From positions 23,190,146 to 23,254,145 of the forward strand of contig NW_004454177.1 of NCBI RefSeq assembly GCF_000283155.1: 64,000 bases of DNA, read 5' to 3'. How positions within the stretch are numbered: position 1 is the stretch's first letter; each line of letters starts with the position of its first letter. The DNA is from Ceratotherium simum simum. Its lineage: Eukaryota > Chordata > Mammalia > Perissodactyla > Rhinocerotidae. Of this stretch, positions 33,497-46,007 are shown piece by piece. The position numbers and the translations under genes were made by a program. The notes beneath the pieces were generated by a model that was not told where the DNA came from, did not search any database, and saw nothing but the letters and a program-made list of their open reading frames with translations.

Positions 33497-36480
33497 CAAG
33501 AAACTTGGCCTATTATTTTCATACATACAGAAAGAATAGTAATTGATCATATAGGCTTTTTAAAATCTGCTTTGCTGGATCTTTTCATAAGGAATCTCCA
33601 GATGGAACATTAAAGGCCTCTCAAAGCCAGGAAACCAGGCCAAAGACTTGCTATCAGACTCACCTGCAATACCAACCGATTTGGGTGAATTCCTCTCTTC
33701 TTGAGGTTACCAAAATATCTTGAGGTTTCTGTACCTGCCAGCAAGTGACCTTCCTTTCTCACCTAGTAAGGCTGCTTGGAACCCTATCAGCAAGGTACCA
33801 GGCTGATATCTCCCAGGGGCTGTATCGGCTCCATAAAGTCAATCTTGGTCCCTTAAAGCTGTCTGGTCATATCTGAGTTTATGTACATTCTCTGTCAAAT
33901 ATGATATTTCAGTCAAAGTTTGGCAATATAAGCAGTTTCCAATTTTGCCCTACTACAAGGAGAACAGATTCCTATTGAATTATGCAAATAACTATATTGC
34001 CGTGAAAATAAGAATACTCACCAAATTTCTGAATTCAGGAGGAATACGATAGGGAGAAAAAGACAATATTTCAATCTACTTCCAAAGGTATAATTTACCG
34101 ATTGCTATAGTCATAGTTGGCTTAGGAGAAAACAAATTTCCTTATATCTGGAAAACAAAGGATAAAAAATAGCAATACTTCAGACAACAAGTCATAAAAA
34201 TTGTAATCATGTTCATCAGTTCACTCAGTCCTATGTAATTAATTCTTGTTGATCTTGATCTTTTGTTAACGGTTTTACGAAGTCATCAGTTTTTCCATTA
34301 GAGTTCTCTAATTTCTTAACCAGTTCAGTGGAATGATCTGAAAGTTATCAGAAACCTATACTTGTCAAAAAGTCCTTTCCATGAATCTTCTTGAAGATGA
34401 AGCATTTTTTAAAAACATCAGAGTAAAACAATAACTGACTATAAATGACAAAAGAGCTAACATTATAATGCAATTGACAAAGAAGCTTGGTTATTTTTAT
34501 GACATACAAAATTTTAAGATAATAACTTGATATATAGATATATAAAAACTTTGCTCTTGTAATCAAAGAGCTGATAAAACAGCATAGGAAATTATTTTGA
34601 TAAAACATAAAATCCCTGTTTTTTAGGCAGATGACTCAAAAGTAAAGAAAAACATTTCATAATCGTTTTATCAAGAGCAAACTTACAAGTCCAAGAAAAC
34701 CTTGTCCTTTTAACAGAGAGAAAACCAAATTCTAATTTTGCACCACTTACTTTTCATGTTATAACTCATTTACTTAATTAAATTCATTCCAATTGTAGCC
34801 AGCTTGACTATGCATAAAACTCATTTTTCAGGGTTCCTTTTCCATAAACCTTCTATAATTTATTTTTTTCACATTCAAATTTTATCCTATGCTTTCCCTC
34901 ACCTTTTCCTTTTTTTTTCCACTGAAAGCACATATTTTATACTAAGATGTTTTACTTATTTTAGTAGTTTTATTTAAATATATTAATTAGAATTTTTAAC
35001 CCTCAGAAACTTAATTTCCAGTAAAAAATCATAATTTAAACAAGTAAGCAACTGTAAACTGTATGTTACACTCGTATTCTTTAGATTAGTGAATTTGTGA
35101 GTACCTTTTATGATTTCTAGAAACATATGTTTCTTTATAGTGCAGTCTTTCAATGTGGTACAGGACATGTTTATTAACAGACCCAAATTTATCTAGTTTC
35201 TCTGCAATAAGAAATGAAAAGTAGATAAACCTCTCTTCAGTAATTAATGTTTTACTATTTTATTTTATCTGGAAATGATCTAAATGTTTCATGAATTTAC
35301 CATCATTTAATTTAATTTAGCAAAGCTATAAAGTTTCAAGTTACCAAAAAGATTTGGGGAAGCTATTTTTAAGTATACATAGCACAAAACATAATTATTG
35401 TACCTAAAAAATCTTATTTCATTAACATCTATATAATTCATTTGTTCTTAGCAATTATACTTAGATATTTATGAAAATTTCATGGGAGATTAAAGCAGTT
35501 AGCTGTTACCTTAAGTTATTTTTTTTTATTGCTGACAAATTTTCTAACATAGGTAAGATGAACTTATTTGATAAATAACCCAGGTTATTAGTTGCATGTC
35601 TGCATTATATCCAATGCTGATAACTTTGAACACATGCTTATTTTAATTAAACTAACAAATTTAAACAAGCTTTTATTTACCAAATATCATTTTACATCAT
35701 ATTAATGTGAAAAACATTAGAGTTGGTTTCAATTACATTTAGAAATAATTTATAGAAGCACTTACTTTAGGACAATTAAATAGAACTCTTTTAGAAATTA
35801 ATTTAGCTTGTATAATTCAGAGGTAGAAAAATATCACAAATATATATAACATACATCCAAAGAAATACATAGATACATAGATACATGTAAGCAGAGACCT
35901 TGAATAGTTTTTATTTTAAAATTTTAGCCGTGAAATGGGTATGATAATGCACAACTCGCTTGTTTATAAAAGAACAGTTGGATTCAAACTGTGTTTCTGA
36001 TGGATGGAATAAATTAAGGTTATTTGCTTAGATGCCTAAACATTGTTTCTACTAATCTTTGTGGAGAAGACACTTAAGATGCTAGATTACAGGCAAGGAT
36101 GCTTTTATAGTCATTTGTCTCTTTTTTCTTTTTTTTTGTCTCTGAAGGAGGACTAAGAGGTCTAGACAAGAGTTCCTGGAGAGGTTACAAGTCTCTTGAG
36201 TTAAATAGGAGAAGTTTCCGGGATTGATGATAGGGAATGGGTGGAATTTGAACCGCTTCTAGAACTGCATTTCCAGTTTTGCAAAGATTTGTAAGATAAG
36301 GACAGTTGCTCTCAATTCTTCAGAAATTGGGTTGTAACTTAAATGATATCATAGGTTAATCTACCTGTACAACTACATTATCCCTAATTTTCTTTTTTTT
36401 TTCTCTGGGTGCATAGTTTTATTTTAACTTATGGAAGAAGGCCTATAAAAAATTCCTATCAGGTTCTGAATATCACCTTC
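33497..36480. other. Internal or filler DNA of the putative provirus, no recognisable domains
   Basis: 33560-34100 has moderate GC and may be provirus-derived. 34340-36100 is very AT-rich with no recognisable open frame. Minus-strand frames at 34348-34608 and 34983-35186 are uninformative. Confidence 0.4.
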
Positions 36481-38190
36481 CACTCTGGCCATAGAGCTAC
36501 TAAAAAAAATCCTTCTAAATATCTTGCCAATTTTCAGCCAGGAGAAATAGTAAACATTTCTGGCAGTATTTAACAATTCCGTGGACCCAAGAGGCATCCT
36601 TAAAGGTTGCTACCTTCCCAAAATCCAGAGTCACTCCCAAAGATAGCCAAAAGAAAGAACCGACAGCTTGCATGTCTGAGGCAGGCAGAAAGCCAAGCCA
36701 AGCCCTTAGGACACAAAATGAGACAAGCAAGAAGGCAATAGCTATCTCTTGGAGAGAAAGGATCAATAACCAATGGGTCTGGATTTGGAAAGAAAGAGTC
36801 GATACGAAATTTTATTTTCCTCTTTTTACTGGGCACTACAGAATGGCCACTGATCTTTCTAATTCTTTCTACATTGGTAGGTTCTTCTGAAAGTGGAGGC
36901 AAAAAAGGCTTTATAATTCAAAAGATCTACTGTTGTTCCAGGGACATAAATTCTCTGGGTGATCATCTAGGGTATATCTGCAATAGACATTGCACAGGAA
37001 GGCCTAAAGCTGGCAGAGCCTGATTATAGAGTCCAGCAGAGCAAGCCCTACTGTCTGTCTTAGTAAATTTATTTACTGGCCTTCAGCCAGTATACTGTCT
37101 ACCTATATACTCTTAGAGATTAGGCTGGTGTACTCTCTGTAAATTTTGTAGGAAAAAAAGAAAGTTAAAACAGGCAGACAGGACCAGATCTTAAGAAGAG
37201 GACTTTACATTGGATTTTTGTTTGAAGTCTAATTTTCTGTTCTTTTATCTTGTTAGGGAGTCCCTAAGTCTAGCTGTGATACATATTTTTTTCTTCTTTT
37301 TCTTCTTAACTGCCAGACAGTTGTACTTCCAACGTCCTAATTTTTTAAAAAAATATCTGCAAATGTCTGAAGGCAAATATGAAAGGGTCTGAGTAGACTT
37401 TGATTTTTATTCTAATTTCTGTTCTATCTTGTTAGGGGAGTCTCAATGGCTAGCTATTATACCAATATGAGAGCTCTCTAATTTTTTTTTTTTTAAATTT
37501 AGAAGTTTTTCCTACTCAAAGGATCCATCATCTGGCCATTGATGAGCAGGACCTTAATAGCAACTCAAACCAATAAGCCTTTTAATGGCTTAACCATGGA
37601 TGCAAAAGGAGTCCCCAAAGGAGAGTGCAAAGGATACAGCCCTCCCAAGATCCAAAAAGTTTACTCCCAGAGTTAGCCTAAGAAAGTAAAGGCAGTAACT
37701 ATGAGGGGCCCTGTTTTCAAATAGCCCTTCCAAAACACAGGAAATCACATGTTTCTCTACCTTTTGAACAGAATAGGGTGTTTAGATTCCCTAAGCTCAG
37801 ATATATAGCCTATTCAGCTGACCACCGGATGCATATACATCCTCCAGCTTGTGGAAACAAAAGAAAACATTGATCATCTCTGGGAGGAATCAAATCAATA
37901 GAAGACAAGAGTACCACTCATCCAAAATCTTTACCAGAGTCACTTTTGCCCAAGAAACTAATTTCACAAATATTTTTCCTGCTAATCTAAATTTAGGAAA
38001 GTTAAAAATACGACCCTTACCATTCTCACTGCCAATAGACCCTGCAGTAGGCAGAGATCTAGGAGAGTGATGGTACAAGAACTCTTACGTTCTGCTGGCA
38101 CTTATTAGATGTCCCAGATTCTCTCAGCTGCAATAGCCTCAGAGGGAGCAGAGTCCAACCAGGGGATTTTATCCTGCTGGCTACACCAAG
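36481..38190 (-). pseudogene. Putative 5' leader and gag-proximal remnant of the provirus
   Basis: This GC-richer block lies next to the presumed 5' LTR. Open frames at 36515-36766 and 36600-36902 (minus) and 37849-38070 (plus) overlap in conflicting frames, and I cannot identify gag motifs. Two weak internal direct repeats are visible (see findings). Confidence 0.35.
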
Positions 38191-38680
38191 TGTGGGGAAG
38201 GAAACAATTGTCCTCTACCCTTCTGGGTTCTTCTGGCTGGTCTAAGAATTAAATTGACATGAGCCAGATTAACAGGAGAAAATCAAATTTAATTTTGTAT
38301 TTTCAGGAACCCCACATACATGAGAGGGTCAAAAACTTCACATGCATGAAAGGTTCAGAGACAGAAAGGTAAAATAAGTTTTTCATGCCATCTTGAACTA
38401 AGGAATGGGATAGGGGTCTAGGCCTTCAAAGAGGAGGAGGGTAATTCAAAGGATGATAAGGATAGCAGATGTTCACTAATTAGAGGTTTGCCCTTCCACA
38501 CAGATGTGTCATAAAAATTTATTTATCGTACTAAATCTTATCATGGGCAAGGCCCCCAATTTAAATTCTTAAAGGGAGAGGTAAAAGTTTCTCTTGAGTT
38601 TGCAGGGTCTCAATTGCCTTTAGCTCAAAATATTCCACATGGCAAGCTGGCACATCTTGTGGAGGCCTGTTCTGAATCTC
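38191..38680 (-). mobile_element. ERV LTR (copy B; putative 5' LTR of the minus-strand provirus)
   Basis: The plus-strand text starts TGTGGGGAAGGAAAC and contains CCCTTCTGGGTTCTTCTGGC, AAGAATTAAATTGACATGAG and ATTCCACATGGCAAGCTGGC, colinear with copy A and partly with copy C. The far end is frayed near 38680. Many scattered differences from copy A indicate an old insertion. Confidence 0.65.
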
Positions 38681-39021
38681 TTTGCTACCAGAAAGTTTTA
38701 TCTCTAACATATTGCATATATAAATTACTGATACATGAAAATTGACAACTACTTTTTATTACTCTTTTATCAAGTCTGAAAGTTAAGAATTGTGTTAGAG
38801 AGAATAACTTCTTCAGCAACTGTCTTTATAGCTATCAATCCACATTTTAGACCTATGTGAATGTCATCTAATAACCAAGTGAAAATCATACTTGACATAA
38901 AAGATAGCATGATTATATGAGTTTACTATAAGAACTTTAAATTTATTTCACATTTTTGAGTTTGCTTTTATAAGTAAAATGTGAACACATTTACTGGATA
39001 ATTTCCATTCTTTCTATTATT

Positions 39022-39324
39022 CTGTTTTTTGTGTGAGGAAGATCAGCCCTGTGCTAACATCCATGCCAATCCTCCTCTTTTTGCTGAGGAAGACCGGCCC
39101 TGAGCTAACATCTATTGCCAATCCTTCTCCTTTTTTTTTCCCCTTTTTCTCCCCAAAATAGATAGTTGTATGTTATAGTTGCACATCCTGCTAGTTGCTG
39201 TGTGTGGGACACTGCCTCAGCATGGCCAGACAAGTGGTGGGTCGGTGCGCACCCAGGATCCAAACCCGGGCCATCAGTAGCGGAGCACGCACACTTCACC
39301 GCTAAGCCATGGGGCCGGACGCCC
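39022..39324 (-). mobile_element. ERE-family SINE (antisense), long two-module form
   Basis: T-rich start, then the two GAAGATCAGCCCTGTGCTAA-type modules, GTTGCACATCCTGCTAGTTG and the head as GCCATGGGGCCGGACGCCC. The 12-bp duplication CTTTCTATTATT is exact at 39010-39021 and 39325-39336. Open frames at 39105-39299 and 39166-39444 are SINE sequence. Confidence 0.94.
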
Positions 39325-39534
39325 CTTTCTATTATTGAAGTACGTGAAATATGGGAGAGGGAATGTACAAGGAGTTATACAGAAAGTAGAATAAGCAAAA
39401 CAAGTATGCATATAGTACTATATATATTTAACTTAAAAATGTAATTCTCTAAAAGTTAAATTCTCTGCTTAAATTTCAGTAATTTGAACATACAATCTAT
39501 CTTAAATCACGTTTATTCATACCTATAAAGTCAA

Positions 39535-39650
39535 TAAACACAAAGTGTCTTTTTATCCATGTATCCATTAAAAAACTTGCATTGAATACTTATTATTAAT
39601 AGGCATTCTTATGTTTTAAGATACAGATATAATAAAATTTCTCTATTAAT
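39535..39650 (-). repeat. LINE L2 3' end (antisense), weak
   Basis: TGCATTGAATACTTATTATT, GGCATTCTTATGTTTTAAGA and TACAGATATAATAAAAT follow the antisense L2 end with heavy divergence. Confidence 0.4.
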
Positions 39651-39784
39651 CATATCTGAGTTCATGTAGTGAGACAGAAGAATTAAAGGACAATTACTAT
39701 ATAGGTATCTCAAAAAGGAAACCAGGAGTCATTATGGATATTCCAAGAAAGGCTTCTAACTCAGCCTGGTGACTTTGGTCAAGT

Positions 39785-39998
39785 ATCAGGAGTTAGACCT
39801 GGGTTTCAATATTCCTTTCCTTTTACTAACTACATACACTCAGATAAATTATTTACTAATTATACTTTGATTTCCATGTAAAATGAAGATAATATCAATG
39901 ATTATTTAATATAATTGCTACCAGAACTAAATATATGTAAAATACTTGTCATGGTCCTTAGCACGTAATCAGTGCTTAATAAATCTTGTTTCTTTCTC
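39785..39998 (+). repeat. MIR SINE
   Basis: GACCTGGGTTTCAATATTCC, CCATGTAAAATGAAGATAAT and TAGCACGTAATCAGTGCTTA followed by ATAAAT match the sense MIR from tRNA-like part to 3' end. Confidence 0.75.
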
Positions 39999-39999
39999 T

Positions 40000-42900
40000 A
40001 ACATTTGTCATTACCAATTTTATAACAACATTTCTCTCTCTTTCTCATTCTTATGCACACACACACACATATATTGAAAATCCTTCCTACAATGTCCTGT
40101 CCCCCATCCCAAATCTTGATTGCCCTGTTCCTCGTGCTAGTTTACTCTTCAGACTATATTTATTACAAAGAATTATTGAACAAAATGTCTACTTGTATAG
40201 CTTGCTATATTAGAGTTGACATCAGAATAACAACAGATGCTAGATCATTGAATCTAACCTTGCATGAAAGTCAATAAAGATGTAGAAGTTAATAGCAGGG
40301 AAAAGGAACGAAAGTAGTGTGAAGATTGGGTTTGGAATATCCAGTGTAGAATGTCAAGAATTTTATGATCTCTTTCTCTTTGCTTAGTAGTCCCTAGAAA
40401 ATAAATCTGCATCATTTGAGTCATTGCCTGAGTCAAAGAAGAAGGGATAGTTTAGAAGACATAAGTGAGTGCCTCCTTTCATCCAATGTTACCCACTCCG
40501 TTTTCATCCTAAGAGGTAATAAAAGGTTACTGCAGTGCCAGTGTCATGTGTAACATAGGATTTTGGACAACAGAAAGGTTCCTTAGACCGTTGAAAGTCC
40601 TCCTTTTTTTAAAATTGCATTTATGTGGGTCATATAGCCTTTTCTTATGAGCTTATATATTGAAAACTTAAAACTCAAATGTTTCCTTCCAAATGTATCA
40701 TTTGTCTAAGATATCACATGCTCACCATTTTATTTATAATAATGTTAATGATTAAAGAATGTGTCAAGAAAAAATATGGGGGAAAGAGATCGACTAAATT
40801 GATAAAGGAATAAAAAATGTAAGAATAAACAATTAATGATTTAAGACTTCAAAATTTTACCTTAAACTTGTCCTGTTGATGTTCAGAGATCTACATTGGT
40901 GTTTATGAATCTATAGTCTGTCAGAAGTAAAATGTGCAGGAAAATATTCCATGTCTTGATGAATGTGAATAAAATATTTTAACAGAAATCTCAAAGATGA
41001 GTAAGCCATTCTGTCCAAATCTAGGAATTACATATTCTACTTGCTTAATTTAAACTTGAAAAGTGAGAGAGATAGGTAACTAAATCCTGAATATAATCAA
41101 TGGAGGAAACTATCTGGGTTAATTTAGTTCCCAAATTCTTCTTTTCCCTTAGCAACCTGTGTGTTTCTCTCTGGAAAGCAGAGAAACATACATTTATGCA
41201 GATGAAGTCAACTACTTATCGTTTTTGCTTTACCAATCTACTTAACTCTTCTTAATCCAACATCTTAATCCAACTTAGACAACATCTAAGTTCCTGAAAT
41301 AATCCATTTTTAAATTCTTAGATTAAGTCAGTGAACTAGTATCCTAGAGGACTATAGTTTCCATCATATATTCCAAACACCCTACCAAGTTACACTAAGC
41401 TTCAATTTATACAGAAAAGGGTATGCCTAGATGCATATTTATTATTTATCTGGTTTATGATAGCACCAGAGGTAAAATCAGATGATCCACAGGATTTATG
41501 GCATTATTATTCATAACATAAAAAGTTACTCTCTTCTATTTTAAATTAGCCTTAATAGCATTTAGAGAGAACAAAACAAGGTAAATTGGAGAAAAGCACT
41601 GCGGGAGGAGAGTTACATAGCACTGTCAAGTTGAGTATTTATAATCATCAAAGAGCTCAAAAAATGTCAGCTAACTTCTCACAGAGGGTAATTTGGAAAA
41701 TTTAGCTTGAAAGAGTGTCTTTTTTATTTTTAGGTTGATGTAAAGCGAATTGAAGATATTAATCAACTTTATGATTTTTGTTGCTGAAATATGAGACTTA
41801 AGGTATTAGATATAAAGCATGATGTGTTGACCTGTCTGGGATATCTTTCCCAATATGTAATAGAAAACTGACAACCTCTCTCATGCTTTCATCCATCCAC
41901 AGCAGGAAGTATTGATGACATATTTTAGATCCAAATCTGAATGCCTTTCTCTAAACATATCAAGAGAATTTAGAGAGAGACTATGCATTGAACAGTGACA
42001 TGTTTTCCTACTATGAAAAATGTGTAGAAGAGTGAAAATTGGTAAATTATTTTTGGCAAGTTATCTTTTACAAATGGCAGAATAATGTGTTGGCTACATA
42101 AATAAAATAGAGATAAGGGAATAGAGATGTTAAAAAAGAGACTAGAGAGACTATTAAGTAATAGAAGGTGAGATACATAAATAAGCAAACAAACGTTTAT
42201 GTTCAGCTCTAGAACATTCATTGAATGAATGTACTTTAATAACAAAGAATATTGAAAGAGGCAATTAAGTAGAATCTAGGAACACTTTTAAGAAATACTA
42301 CGTGTAAAATGTTAACATTAGTGTGTAGGTAATGACCATTTCTTCTGCATAAGTAATTTAAGAACAAAAATATTTTTTCCTACTCAAATTCTAGTTAACT
42401 CCACATTTACTAGATCACTTAAATTTTTTCCATCTTTCTTTGCAAACACAGAAGTTATACACTTTATCATTAGCAACTATCTATATGTAATAAAAGAGCA
42501 GTTTTGTAATAACGTCAGAACTCCAAGCTAGACATCAATGTAATTCAATCACATAATTATATAGAATAGAGAAAAGCAATCGTTGAAGAAGGAAACATTG
42601 CTGAAAACGTCAAGTGTTGGGAAAATTTTTCACAGACCAATCAGTTGCGTGACGCTTTCTGAAAGAATCTGAATAATCATCACACCTATTCTTTTCAAAA
42701 TTGGTTAAAATCTAATGGAACATTTCTTCTTGACTGCTAAAATTGGGTGTATGTTGGATTCAATATTCCTTAAAAAATAAAAGACTTCTGCTTTAGTATT
42801 GGCCATTTAAAAGTTGTGTCAGATATCCTTCAGATTCTGTAAAGAAAACATTTTAACATGTGTCTAAACAGCATAAAATATTTATCCTTGAGTAGAAGAA

Positions 42901-44009
42901 AAATACTGAAAATAAATACAATACTAAATACGAACTGTCCATTTCCTTCATCCGCTCTTCTAAAAATTGACTTTTAAACTCTAACTTCTCTCATATTCAA
43001 GAAAAATATCTTTGTGAGATTCAGAGGCAGTAGAAGCTCTAATGATTTGAAATACATTAATGAGGCCTATATATTTGTTATTTGAGGCAGTCTACACAAG
43101 CTTATATCAAGGAATGTTTTTCTAAATATTTCTGTAGTTAAACACTTAAGAAAGTTGCCAAGATTTTGACCATAACAAAATGTTAAAGTAACTGGTGTAA
43201 TGCTTCCTCACATGTCCCTAAAGTGTTTTTGGAATGGTATCATTACAGCTACTTTTCAACTCTGTCTTGCATAAGCTTATACAGTATTTCCACAAGCTGC
43301 TGTATTTTAATATCATTTTTTTAGAGTCATGGATTTCTATATTTTCTGGCCCTGCACATTTGTAGCTTTTAATAACATCCTGATATTCCATCAGTGGTTT
43401 TGAGCATTAATGGAACTATATACAAGACCTACCATCTAATCTCATGCAATTTAAATTACAGTGTGATTTTGCCATACCCATGTATCAATACAGCGTAATT
43501 TTGGTGGGTTGATTTATCTGGAAGGTTTCATGAGAACAGAAAGGGACAAAAATGAGGACTAAATGATGACAGTCCTGGTATTATTGATCACATGTATAAT
43601 TTTACTTTTAAAGAAGTGAATCCATGTGGAGATTGAGTGTCAAAAGATTTACTTTTTATAAGCCATTGGATATCATTAATATGTATATGGAAAATTGTCT
43701 GTGTTCTAGATATTTGAGCCAAAGTATAAAAAAATAATGAATAAGGTCCATTCTACTCAAGACCCTTTGTTAACTACATATATAGGTTATTAATCACAAA
43801 TTATATTAATAAATATAAATTAAATATAACCATAAAGCATATTCCTTTAATAATCATAGACTTTTGTGCAAAAATATTATGCATATATAATATATATTAT
43901 ACATATTATATTATGTTTGTTAATATATTATATATAATATATATTATTTTATATAATTATACACATTATAACAATAATATATATATATTTCCAGAAGTGA
44001 TGTAAAAAA
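40000..44009. other. Unique AT-rich DNA
   Basis: A 4-kb stretch with a short (AC)n at 40054-40069 and a strongly AT-rich palindromic patch at 43870-43990. Open frames at 39986-40277, 40254-40436 and 41970-42245 show no family and overlap in conflicting frames. Confidence 0.5.
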
Positions 44010-44640
44010 AGGCAAAAGAAATGAACAACAGTTCACATCAAAGTGTACAAATGACTGTTACACACATGAAAAGTACACTCCACATCACACACAATAAAAT
44101 AAAAGCGAATTAAATTATATCGAGGTACCACTTCTGAACTCTTTCTTTGGAAATATTCAAACACTTGACATAAAACTATTTTAGTGAGACAGTGGGGAAA
44201 AAAGCACTTTCATACCGTGTAAGTGAAAGTGAAAAATCATAAAACACCTATGGAAGAAAATTTGGCAATATCTAACTACATATGCATTTATCAATGTTAA
44301 TATCCTGTTTGTGATATTAAACCATAGGTCTTCAAGATGTTACCATTGGGACAAAGTGAGTACAAGGTACACCCTATCTCTATGTACTATTTCTTATAAG
44401 TAAAATTTTAATGAAAAAGTAACCATTAGCTCAGAATAATGGTTATCTTTGGGGAGGAGGGAGGGATTAAAAGTTAGTAAAGAGAACAATGGAGATTTTG
44501 TGATATTGGTAATTTTCTATTTTTTAACAACCTGAATTGTGGTTTAACATGAATTATTTATTTTGTGATAAGTCATTGAGGTAAACAATTGTTAGATTTA
44601 GAATTTTCTATATGTATTCTATATTTCAACTTTTAAAAAT
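44010..44640 (+). repeat. Old L1 3' region (L1ME-like)
   Basis: GGAAGAAAATTTGGCAATAT, then a GGTTATCTTTGGGGAGGAGG stretch and a TCTATATTTCAACTTTTAAA end follow the 3' ORF2/UTR pattern of old L1 subfamilies. Confidence 0.5.
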
Positions 44641-44724
44641 TAGAAAACATAAAAGCTAACTTGGGAAAATTAATCTTAATTTGCTAGGCATTTTGGCTTG
44701 TTGGTAAAACTTTTACAACAAAGA

Positions 44725-45330
44725 AAAGTAAGTACCAAGAGTGGACTCTCCGTGGAAACACTAAGATGTAGGGAGTAGAAAAGGACTGGCCTGCCCTTTT
44801 AGTTTACACACATGGGAGAATTTTCTGAATTAATTCTGGGGTTTCTTGAATTGGGTCTCTAATCTTGTTAGATTTAAAGACACTAGTGATTCTATTTCCA
44901 GTTGTAAAGAATCCATTGATAGTTTATGGCATAACACGACAGTAGAAATATGCAAAGCTTCACGATTGAATACTTGTAATCAAACATTTTTAAGAAACAA
45001 AGATTTTGGTGACCAATGTTTTCAAATATTTTTGTCAAACTAGTAAGCATAATGAGATTGGCCAGTTGCTCCTAATGTCATTGGACAAAGTGGAGAAAGA
45101 AAAGGATGAGCTCAGGGATTAAAGTTCCCAGCTCAAGAATCACATAAAGGACCTGAAAGGGTCTATGACTGCCCTGAAAGAAACTCTTATCTCCTGTAGA
45201 CACAGGGCTGAGATTGACAAAATCCGAACTCAAAATCTCATCCTGCAAGTCACTGAATTACAACACAAATTAAATTCCCAGCCTTGAAGGCTGTCTACTG
45301 TTAAGTGAGGACAATGATTGGGAATAAGTG
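44725..45330 (+). pseudogene. ERV-L leader and gag remnant, first part
   Basis: TACCAAGAGTGGACTCTCCG near 44732 is in the position of the primer site and leader. Downstream, 45060-45290 translates in one frame to a lysine/glutamate/leucine-rich stretch with heptad spacing (SLDKVEKEKDELRD, then a stop, then NHIKDLKGSMTALKETL). This looks like the coiled coil of ERV-L Gag. An in-frame TAA follows the first heptads. The frame at 44846-45043 is upstream sequence with no recognised domain. The third LTR then cuts the gene at 45331. Confidence 0.55.
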
Positions 45331-46007
45331 TGTAGGGGAGGAAGACTATCCTCTACCACTTTGGGTCCTTCCTGGCTGGGCTACAAATTAAATTGACGTG
45401 AGACCGAATCGCAGGAGAAAATCAAACAAAACTTTATAACATGTATACATGGGAGAGACCTAGGAAAGACTGCGTAACTCGAGAAAATGGTGGAGGTTCT
45501 CATCTTAAATACTATCTTCAGCTAAAGACAAAGGAGGATGTCGGGGGTGGGGGGAGTCAGCTATGGGAGATTACCAGAAAAGCCGGGTAAACAAGAGTAA
45601 AGTTAATATGCAAATTTAAGTCCTTGTCGTCTGCACTGATAAGAGTTTCTAGACATAAGGTCATCCCCTCTTCTTCCTGGTACAGAGAGGGAGATACCTT
45701 TACAGATGGAGATTTCCCTTACAAATGTAAATGTCTCTTACAAAGGATAACTTCTATTTTTACTTGGTTTTTGGAGCTTTGATAAGAATGGACTTAGCAC
45801 AGACCCTCCCAGTCTATCCATACGCAGAGTTATCTGTGGTGATGACCTGTCCTGGGAACAGGACTTCTATCTTAAATTCTTTTAGGTAGTTAGTGGGGAG
45901 GGGGAGTCAAAGTTTCTTTCTGAGTCTTCTGAGCCTTTATTGTCTTCAGGTCAAAATAATCTGCATACCAGAGTGGCACATCTTGGGGCTGCCTGCTCTG
46001 AACCCCA
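45331..46007 (-). mobile_element. Solo ERV LTR (copy C) inserted in ERV-L gag
   Basis: The plus-strand edge TGTAGGGGAGGAAG and the blocks ACAAATTAAATTGACGTGAG, AGGAGAAAATCAAACAAAAC and GGCACATCTTGGGGCTGCCT are colinear with LTR copies A and B. It is longer (about 677 bases), so it belongs to a sister subfamily. On the minus strand it has TG..CA ends and a TATTTAAGATGAGAAC box. ERV-L gag continues on both sides, so this is a later insertion. No clear target-site duplication remains. Confidence 0.68.

Larger units (their letters stand above)
31925..38680 (-). mobile_element. Decayed endogenous retrovirus, LTR-internal-LTR, minus strand
   Basis: Two related LTRs in the same orientation, 5.8 kb apart, enclose a region with an env-like remnant next to the presumed 3' LTR and leader-like sequence next to the presumed 5' LTR. 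An ERE SINE (33229-33480) is a later insertion. The middle (about 34.3-36.1 kb) is AT-rich and shows no recognisable pol motifs, so the coding core is deleted or decayed beyond recognition. The sequence at 38190-38173, read on the minus strand just inside the 5' LTR, is TGGTGTAGCCAGCAGGAT. It shares 12 of 18 positions with a leucine-tRNA-type primer site, which is suggestive only. I found no clear target-site duplication. Two independent solo LTRs are the alternative. Confidence 0.5.
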
